Below, piece after piece: positions 18,236 to 24,125 of a DNA stretch of 24,125 nt. The position numbers and the translations under genes were made by a program. The stretch's first letter is position 1. Each line of letters opens with the position of its first letter. Source of the stretch: UBA961 sp041191145 (GTDB lineage: Bacteria; Bacteroidota; Ignavibacteria; Kapaibacteriales; UBA961); NCBI GenBank assembly GCA_041191145.1, contig JBEEPK010000043.1, positions 1 to 24,125 on the forward strand, in the 5' to 3' direction. The notes below the pieces were generated by a model. It was not told the DNA's origin, did not search any database, and saw nothing but the letters and a program-made list of their open reading frames with translations.

Positions 18236-19357
18236 ATGTATGTAAAATCCATCATCGTCGAACATCTCCGTAATCATGAGCATAGTGAGCTAATATGCTC
18301 GCCTTCCTTGAATATCATCAGCGGATTGAATGGAGCGGGCAAAACCACTATTCTCGAAGCAATTTCGATATGTGGCTTGTCGAAGACATTCTTGCCCGGT
18401 ACAGATAGTGATTTGATTAAACATGGTGAGGAATCGTATACTGTCTCTTTACAGGCTGTATCAGATCTTGGGATTCCGTATAAAGTCGGAGTGCGCTATG
18501 TGGATGGTCAAAGAAAACTCATCAATTCAAGCATCGGGGACAGGATGAATCCGAAAGACATTCTTGGCGAATTGCCACTGATTATTCTTTCTCCGGATTT
18601 CAAAGAAATCACATTTGGTTCTCCGGATGATCGTAGAAGATTCATGGATGCATTGCTTTCGCAGGCGAAGTATGTGTATGTGGAATCAGCGATCAATCTC
18701 AAGAAAATCATCAAGCAGAGAAATGCACTATTGCAAAAAGCGAAAATGTATGGTCAAAAGCCGGATGAAGCTCTGCTTGATATCATGACCAATCAAATGA
18801 TTGATGCGGGATCGACGCTTGCATCTCTTCGAGCACAATTCATCAATGAATTCACTCCGCATTTTCTTGAAGCATATAAGAAGATCACTGATACCGATGA
18901 ACAAGTTGGAATTGTCTATGTACCTGATACAGCAAATGGTAGAACATTAATCACCAAAGAAGATTTCAGTGAATCATATATGTTGGCTTATCGATCATTG
19001 AAGGAGGAAGAAATCAGAAGAGGAACAACGCTGTTCGGACCGCAGAAGGATGATCTCGAGATTTCAATCAATGGTGGAAGAGCTCGTGAAACTGCTTCGC
19101 AAGGACAGCATAAATCATTACTGATCAGTATTAAATGGGCTGAATTCACCTATCTCAGAGATGTGCGGGATGAAACGCCTGTATTGCTTTTTGATGATAT
19201 TTTCAGTGAACTTGATGGGAAGAGAACAGCAAAAGTATTGCAACAGGTTTTGGATTCAGGTGCGCAAACGTTCATCACGACTACAGAAGGGGAAAAATTG
19301 ATCAGCACTCTTCCTGAGAATATGGAGTATGAGCATATTAGGATGCCTTTGATGTAA
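18236..19357 (+). CDS. recF: DNA replication and repair protein RecF
   Basis: A 373-residue SMC-like ATPase that, with RecO and RecR, loads RecA at single-strand gaps. It opens with VKSIIVEHLRNHEHSEL and the Walker A GLNGAGKTTILEAI (residues about 30-43). GSPDDRRRFMDALLS and a long central helical region follow. Near the C-terminus come the ABC-type signature ETASQGQHKSLLISIKWAEF and Walker B PVLLFDDIFSELDG. All expected motifs and a normal length are present. It is divergent from clpB, with 134 bases between the start codons. No dnaA, dnaN or gyrB, the classical neighbours, are in the window. Its last 20 bases overlap the 3' end of the convergent DUF2306 gene. Confidence 0.95.
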   Translation: MYVKSIIVEHLRNHEHSELICSPSLNIISGLNGAGKTTILEAISICGLSKTFLPGTDSDLIKHGEESYTVSLQAVSDLGIPYKVGVRYVDGQRKLINSSIGDRMNPKDILGELPLIILSPDFKEITFGSPDDRRRFMDALLSQAKYVYVESAINLKKIIKQRNALLQKAKMYGQKPDEALLDIMTNQMIDAGSTLASLRAQFINEFTPHFLEAYKKITDTDEQVGIVYVPDTANGRTLITKEDFSESYMLAYRSLKEEEIRRGTTLFGPQKDDLEISINGGRARETASQGQHKSLLISIKWAEFTYLRDVRDETPVLLFDDIFSELDGKRTAKVLQQVLDSGAQTFITTTEGEKLISTLPENMEYEHIRMPLM

Positions 19358-20003
19358 TTGCTCTTTTTCTATTAATTCCATAAACAATAAAAAGTGCTAT
19401 TACTAGATTCAAAATCCATCCAATCCAAGTAGCAATTACATAAATATCAACTCTACCCAAACTTGAAAATATGTGCAATATTTGCTTGACTAATCTCAAA
19501 GTTATTGCAGACAATGTAAGGGAATAACTTAATATCATATACCTTTGATGAATCAAGTATCTTCTCTTTTTAGCATTCAAGAAGGCCTTAAGTGTAAACA
19601 CAAACCACAATACTGACAATAACAAAAATGATATGGTTGCACTCAACCCACCAAAACCATAAAATCCCATGATAAATCCTGCGGGAGCGGATATACATAG
19701 AATTCCAAATGTATAAATATAACCAAGTATCCTATGAAGATGACTGTGCTTTGTTCTAATATAATTAGAGAATTGTAGTGCCCCAACAATTAGAATAACG
19801 ATGCTCGAGTAAACATGTGAAAAGAATGATAACTGATAATGGATATAGTGTATGATGTTTTGCTTAGTTGCCAGAAATGCCGCAGTAAAATCTATAGGGA
19901 TATATTGAAGGGTAATTATAATCATCAAAAACAAATAATAAACAAAAATGCTCAGCAAAATTATTTTGCCAAGCATTCTTAATCTATAATTTGTAGTTTT
20001 CAT
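19338..20003 (-). CDS. DUF2306-like multi-pass membrane protein
   Basis: A 221-residue, strongly hydrophobic protein with about six membrane segments; the first spans residues about 12-33. The HSHLHRILGYIYTFG stretch and the later HQRYMILSYSLTLSAITLR resemble the conserved His-containing motifs of DUF2306 membrane proteins, whose function is unknown. It overlaps the stop of the upstream YARHG lipoprotein by four bases (ATGA), so both are probably translated together. It overlaps recF by 20 bases at the 3' ends. Base composition is clearly lower in G+C than the flanking genes (about 28% in 60-base stretches counted by hand), suggesting foreign origin. Confidence 0.7.
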   Translation of the reverse strand: MKTTNYRLRMLGKIILLSIFVYYLFLMIIITLQYIPIDFTAAFLATKQNIIHYIHYQLSFFSHVYSSIVILIVGALQFSNYIRTKHSHLHRILGYIYTFGILCISAPAGFIMGFYGFGGLSATISFLLLSVLWFVFTLKAFLNAKKRRYLIHQRYMILSYSLTLSAITLRLVKQILHIFSSLGRVDIYVIATWIGWILNLVIALFIVYGINRKRAITSKAS

Positions 20004-20935
20004 CGCGCAAAGCTTTCATACATTCTATAATTTTTTTCATATCTGTCTATAATTTTCAAGTTTTTCTTTTCTAATGTTGTCAAACCTTGTTTTGGATTGG
20101 AACTAATAGGTACATACCAGTCTTGTTCTTCAAAAAATATTCTCATTGGTCTTTTTTTGAATGCGTATCCGTGTCGTGCGAAAATAGTGTTTCGAAGTAA
20201 TACGAGTGACTCTACAGAAGCTCCGCTAATGTCATCTTCGGTAAGTTGATTTACTGAAGGGTTTAATGTATAAATAATTTCAGATGGGCTTGAAATTGTA
20301 GAATAAAGTTCTGAGTAATCCTCTGGCATTTCAACAAAACTTGATAAAAGTGAGTCAGTCAAATCCTTCGTACTTTGTTTGAATGTAACAGATGAATTGT
20401 ATGAAAAACTTCTTTTTTCAAAAACGCATAATCTTTCTTTAATTTCTGCTTGTTTATATGCAGTCCATGTCCCCACGATTTTACTATCATTTTTCAGAAT
20501 GTTCAAATTGAAATTGCCTACATTCTTATCTTTTCCCTGTTGTGATGCAAAAATTACAAACTGATCTACTTCATCTGAAAAAGTACCTGAAAACTTATGG
20601 GTTGATCCTGCAATGACAGTAAAACCCTTGACTTTGTTATTTTTGATTGACTCAATTGCAAAGACGATTTTACTTTCACTATGCCATGGGGTCTGACCAT
20701 TGTCAATAATCTGAGTATTGGCAAATTCTTCTTTTGCATTGAATGTACCCACCCAATATCCTATCAAATCATTAGGCGAAATTGGTATGTTTGACTGTGA
20801 TCCAGTATATTCAAAATTACCTACCACTGAAAAAGATTCAACTTCTGTTGTGATTTGTGCAAAATCATTTCTAATTAACTTGCTACATCCATTTATGAGT
20901 AATGAAACAAGAATCAATGGTAATACTTTAAGCAT
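20000..20935 (-). CDS. YARHG-domain lipoprotein
   Basis: A 311-residue lipoprotein: the signal peptide MLKVLPLILVSLLINGC has a good lipobox (INGC, Cys17). The central part is an unrecognised beta-rich region starting near DLIGYWVGTFNAKEEF. The C-terminus carries a YARHG domain, with LRNTIFARHGYAFKKR followed by FFEEQDWYVP. YARHG domains are extracellular modules of unknown activity, often found in cell-surface proteins. The frame is open to 21034, but ATG 20933-20935 gives the signal peptide. The gene shares the AT-rich composition of the DUF2306 gene that follows and overlaps it by ATGA; the pair forms a small operon of unknown role. Confidence 0.78.
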   Translation of the reverse strand: MLKVLPLILVSLLINGCSKLIRNDFAQITTEVESFSVVGNFEYTGSQSNIPISPNDLIGYWVGTFNAKEEFANTQIIDNGQTPWHSESKIVFAIESIKNNKVKGFTVIAGSTHKFSGTFSDEVDQFVIFASQQGKDKNVGNFNLNILKNDSKIVGTWTAYKQAEIKERLCVFEKRSFSYNSSVTFKQSTKDLTDSLLSSFVEMPEDYSELYSTISSPSEIIYTLNPSVNQLTEDDISGASVESLVLLRNTIFARHGYAFKKRPMRIFFEEQDWYVPISSNPKQGLTTLEKKNLKIIDRYEKNYRMYESFAR

Positions 20936-20950
20936 GTTAACCCCGACTGT

Positions 20951-20983
20951 TAAATGTAGAATTACTCGAAAATAATAAACAAA
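20951..20983 (-). promoter_or_regulatory. Possible promoter of the YARHG lipoprotein-DUF2306 pair
   Basis: On the minus strand TTTG (20983-20980) is followed after 21 bases by TACATTTA (20958-20951), one mismatch from TAnnTTTG. The predicted leader before ATG 20935 would be only about ten bases. The region is AT-rich, so chance matches are likely. Confidence 0.25.
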
Positions 20984-21020
20984 TGTCACCGGAAAAACAG
21001 AATATAAGACTGTTGTTTCA

Positions 21021-21776
21021 TTAAAGCTTAACAATCACTTCTTCATATGGTACTCTAAATCTCGGTCCCCAAATACCTTTTTCTGTGCCTTTTCCCACGG
21101 CAATGATCATATTGATTTCAGCTCTTCTTGGCAAATTCAGAATCTTCTTCACACGTTTTTCATCAAAGCCTTCCATTGGACAAGTATGAAAACCTGCTGA
21201 TGCAATCGAAAGCATGAATGTTTGAGCTGCTAGTGCACATGATTTATGCACTGTTATTCGTTGTTGTGCAGCGCCACCCGCTCTGAAGAATGGCCCTTTG
21301 AGACCCATGATAAAGCTCAATGCCTTTCTGAATATCCCCATGAGTCCGAAAGGATCACGCATATACATAAAAGGCATCAGTAAGCGATAATACTTCACGC
21401 CACCTTTTTGAATTGGATTAGCCTCTCCAACTATGGTTGATTCCACTTTCTCAGCATTCCACTTGGCTCGCTTCTTCCACAAATCTTGTCTTGTCACAAA
21501 GACCACCAAATGCTTTGCAGTTTTCGCGGCTTGTTGATCAAGACATAATGGAATGAATGCATCTAGCATCTCCTTTGTTGCAATCCAATGAAATTCCCAT
21601 AATTGCATATTGCTGCTATTGGGTGACAATATTGCATGTTCGAGTGCTTGATGAATCACATCATCAGGCACTTCAATATTAGGATCGAATGCTCTATTCG
21701 AACGACGAAACTGAATTATATCGGCAAAGACTTCTCTCTGCCGATTTGATTCATCAATGTCTTTTGACTGATTCAA
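21021..21776 (-). CDS. Nitroreductase-family FMN oxidoreductase
   Basis: A 251-residue protein of the nitroreductase fold, which binds FMN and reduces nitroaromatics, quinones or other acceptors with NAD(P)H. Visible are the FMN-phosphate motif FRRSNRAFDPN (residues about 23-33), ALEHAILSPNSSNMQLWEFHW, a central segment ITVHKSCALAAQTFMLSIASAG, CPMEGFDEKRVKKIL, and INMIIAVGKG near the C-terminus. A hydrophobic insert (FGLMGIFRKALSFIMG) precedes the central helix. No ATG is available in frame near the expected start; TTG at 21774-21776 is used, and it lies inside the 3' end of the upstream iron-sulfur gene. The overlap and the redox theme suggest co-expression with that gene. The substrate is unknown. 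Confidence 0.85.
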   Translation of the reverse strand: MNQSKDIDESNRQREVFADIIQFRRSNRAFDPNIEVPDDVIHQALEHAILSPNSSNMQLWEFHWIATKEMLDAFIPLCLDQQAAKTAKHLVVFVTRQDLWKKRAKWNAEKVESTIVGEANPIQKGGVKYYRLLMPFMYMRDPFGLMGIFRKALSFIMGLKGPFFRAGGAAQQRITVHKSCALAAQTFMLSIASAGFHTCPMEGFDEKRVKKILNLPRRAEINMIIAVGKGTEKGIWGPRFRVPYEEVIVKL

Positions 21777-23752
21777 GTAGAATCTCCGAAATATCCTTCA
21801 CTTGTACTTGGTCCACACGATCTGCCGCTTTTACGCCATCTGTGACCGGCTCCACAGCATAAACCACGATCTTTGGATCTAGCAGGTTCGAGAATGGAAA
21901 GTCCGGGTACATTTTCCAAGAGTGATCGGGGTGCTTCATATTCTTCATTATATCTACCGAGATAACAAGAATCATGATATGCAATTGCATTTTTGCTGAG
22001 CGATGCTTTGTCCGCATCAATGGAAAGTCTGCCGGATTCAATCAAATCCTTGATATACTGCGTATGATGCATCACTTCATAATGACCACCAAATTGCGGA
22101 TAATCATTTTTGAGTGTATTGAAGCAATGAGGACATGTTGTGACAATTGTTTTTACATTATAAGCATTCATCGTTTCAACATTCATCGTCGTGAGCATCG
22201 TCGCCAAATACTCATTTCCTGATCTCCGCGCCGGATCTCCTGTGCATCGTTCTTCAGTTCCCAAAATGCGGAAATTGATATGTGACAATTGCATGAGTTC
22301 GGCAAATGCCTTGGTTGTTTTCTTGGCTCGATCATCAAAACTACCTGCGCAACCAACCCAGAACAATACATCCATTTCAGGATCTTCGGCTACGGTTTTG
22401 ATATCCATGCCTTCAGCCCACAATGCTCTGTCTTGCTCACTGAAACCACCCCAAGGAACGGAATTGGTTTCCATATTTCCATAGATGTCTGGAAGCAGTG
22501 CACTTTCTTCATTGAAGGAAGATTCCATCATCACCATTGAACGACGCATGCCGACAATTGCAGGAACATGTTCGATATTGACAGGACATTCTTCCATGCA
22601 TGCACCACATGTCGTGCAAGCCCAAAGTGCATCGGGACTGACATAATCTCCGATGAGTTTTTTATTCCATACGGATTGCTCTTCATCATTCAATAGAATT
22701 GTGAAAAGCTCACGTTCTTTTGTATCGAATTCACCGGAATTTTTACCGGAGAGAATTCCATCTGCCGCATTTCTGATTTCTTCTCGGGATGCATTCTTGC
22801 GATAATCAGTGATTTTGTCAATCAATGGAGCCTTGTCGATCACTCGATCATGTATTCCGATGATCACCATTCGTGGATCCAAGACCTTGCCTGTTTGATT
22901 GGCCGGACAAACACTTGTGCAACGACCACAATGCGTACATGTATAACTGTCAAGAAATGTCTTCCAAGTGAAATCTTCAATATCATTCACGCCATATCTT
23001 GTGAGATTCTCATTCTCAAAATCAATTTTTTCTAATTGATTCACTGGACCAAGATTACTGAAAAACACATTCGGAATCGATGTGAGTACATGCAAATGTT
23101 TACTGAAAGGAAGATAATTCGTGAATGAGAAAATCAGTAGCATGTGAAGCCACCAGAAAATCTCAAAACTCACATGACCAAGCGGCAAGATTGTTGCGAG
23201 TGAACTTGCCACGGGACGCACTGCCCATGAAAAGTCTTCACCCATTCCAACTCGAGCTGTATTTTGTAAAAGAAGGGAAGTGACAATTGAAAAAATGGTG
23301 AGCAGAATCATACCTGCTTCAACTTTTTCATGTTCAACTTGTAAACGCTTTACTTTGGTTACATAGCGTCTCCAAAGTGAAAGCGCGGTTCCAAGAATGA
23401 TCATCAAACAGAAAATATCCGTGAGGATTGTGATTCCTGAATAGATTGGACCCAAAAAGTTGAATGACCATGCAGGATTGAGTCCTTCAATAACGCCTTC
23501 TGCAGCTGAAAAGAGAAGTATCAAAAATCCCCAAAAAATCCCGGCATGTATAGGGCCGGCCACTTTGTCACGAAGAATCTTCGTTTGAGCAAAACCCACA
23601 AGCAATGTTTGATGTATTCTTGCTAAAAGGGAATCAACTCTGTTTTCGGACTTTCCAAAAGACAAATAGCGTACCAATCGACCGGCATTTTTTACGAAAA
23701 CGCCAACGGCAATAGCCAATACGAAGAGAAAGAGAGTACTTTTAGTTTCCAT
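21754..23752 (-). pseudogene. Membrane-bound HdrD-like iron-sulfur oxidoreductase, 3' end deleted and frameshifted
   Basis: The N-terminus is a nitrate-reductase-gamma-like membrane domain with several helices (residues 1-215). Two 4Fe-4S sites follow (Cys272/275/278/282, CTHCGRCTSVCP; Cys379/382/385/389, CTTCGACMEECP), then CCG-type cysteine-rich domains. The first is complete (Cys468, ERCTGDPARR, TTCPHCFNTLK). The second begins with CYLGRY and GLCCGAG (Cys632/633), but then jumps at about 21843-21848 into another frame that reads DGVKAADRVDQVQVKDISEILLES, the normal C-terminal end of the family. About 40 residues, including the final CxxC, are missing. Such proteins pass electrons between the quinone pool or ETF and soluble partners. 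In the annotated frame the protein ends at 21773. Loss of the last cysteines should impair the cofactor site unless this is an assembly error. Confidence 0.85.
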
Positions 23753-23799
23753 GAAAAGACAAGGATATGTGTGTATTCTGTATGCTGTATAAAGTCATG

Positions 23800-23807
23800 C
23801 AAATATA
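23800..23807 (-). promoter_or_regulatory. Predicted -7 box (TATATTTG) for the HdrD-like gene
   Basis: The minus strand reads TATATTTG followed by CATGAC, an exact match to TAnnTTTG and very similar to the box upstream of the YbbR-like gene. It lies 48 bases before the start codon at 23752. No -33 TTTG is visible at 19-21 bases, so the call is tentative. Confidence 0.35.
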
Positions 23808-23866
23808 CCAAGTATGAGAATGTATAGATAGTCCTGATTCTTGGTTTCGCCGTCAATCAACATTGA

Positions 23867-24125
23867 CTAAAATGAATAAGAAACATGAATTCTTCCTGAT
23901 TGATTGATTGGATCAGGAAGAATATTGAAACTGAGATTGTCGCTAACATCAAACTCCAACATATGCGCTCCCACATATGCATCAACCGCGGCAATTCCAT
24001 AGATACCCAATAGCCAAAGACCATTGATGTCTCGAGCATTATTGTAGAATTCTTTTTCACGAATCGCAAGCTGCACTCTTGGGTCAGTACGCGTGAAACC
24101 CTGTGAAATCAAATCATCATATAAA
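23867..24125 (-). CDS. DUF5683-like protein, C-terminal part (5' end beyond window)
   Basis: The frame is open from the window edge to a TAG at 23867-23869, giving about 85 residues. The stretch REKEFYNNARDINGLWLLGI followed by AAVDAYVGAHMLEFDVSDNL resembles the C-terminal part of DUF5683 proteins of Bacteroidota, which are predicted membrane proteins of unknown function. The TTG at 24110-24112 is not taken as a start because the same frame continues upstream (LYDD) to the edge. It is followed by a 114-base gap and then the HdrD-like gene on the same strand. Confidence 0.7.
   Translation of the reverse strand, partial: LYDDLISQGFTRTDPRVQLAIREKEFYNNARDINGLWLLGIYGIAAVDAYVGAHMLEFDVSDNLSFNILPDPINQSGRIHVSYSF

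Noticed and set aside
1..24125. CRISPR array, phage, insertion sequence or toxin-antitoxin system
   Set aside because: I found no spaced direct repeats, transposase or integrase motifs, or small toxin-antitoxin gene pairs on either strand.

Overview
The window looks like chromosomal DNA of a bacterium of the Bacteroidota/Chlorobiota (FCB) group. Support comes from lipoproteins with short lipoboxes, mostly weak or absent Shine-Dalgarno sequences, promoter-like TAnnTTTG boxes, a partial DUF5683-type gene, and a membrane-bound HdrD-like iron-sulfur protein. A Kapabacteria/Ignavibacteria-like lineage is possible, but this is inference without any search. Most of the window has about 40-43% G+C by hand count. 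I found no CRISPR array, prophage, insertion sequence, rRNA or defence island, and no gene-free stretch longer than 300 bases.

Layout. Positions 1-64 hold the probable 3' tip of a plus-strand gene with a nine-glycine tract. Positions 147-9079 are a tightly packed minus-strand run, in transcription order: a TatD-family hydrolase, a TcdA-like E1 enzyme, an RND efflux permease (broken by a one-base frameshift), gamma-glutamyltransferase, a MoxR AAA+ ATPase, and a DUF885 lipoprotein. A tRNA-Thr(TGT) with its own terminator and folC follow on the plus strand. The minus-strand run 10627-15068 encodes a YbbR-like protein, DnaG primase and an exported M28 peptidase. A metal-binding ABC lipoprotein and pdxH (plus strand) overlap by four bases. 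A ClpB gene that stops just after its first ATPase domain converges on pdxH and is divergent from recF.

Positions 19338-20935 hold two visibly AT-rich minus-strand genes (a DUF2306 membrane protein and a YARHG lipoprotein) that look compositionally foreign. The window ends with a nitroreductase, an HdrD-like membrane iron-sulfur gene with a damaged 3' end, and the C-terminal part of a DUF5683-like protein.

Functionally this is mainly housekeeping: DNA replication and repair (dnaG, recF), cofactors (folC, pdxH), tRNA and tRNA modification (tRNA-Thr, tcdA), chaperone (clpB), electron transfer (HdrD-like), peptide degradation at the cell envelope (DUF885, GGT, M28) and efflux (RND). The most notable observations are three apparent gene lesions in 24 kb: the RND frameshift, the half-length ClpB, and the loss of the last CxxC block in the HdrD-like gene. 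These may be real gene decay or assembly errors. I do not see a convincing undescribed multi-gene system.
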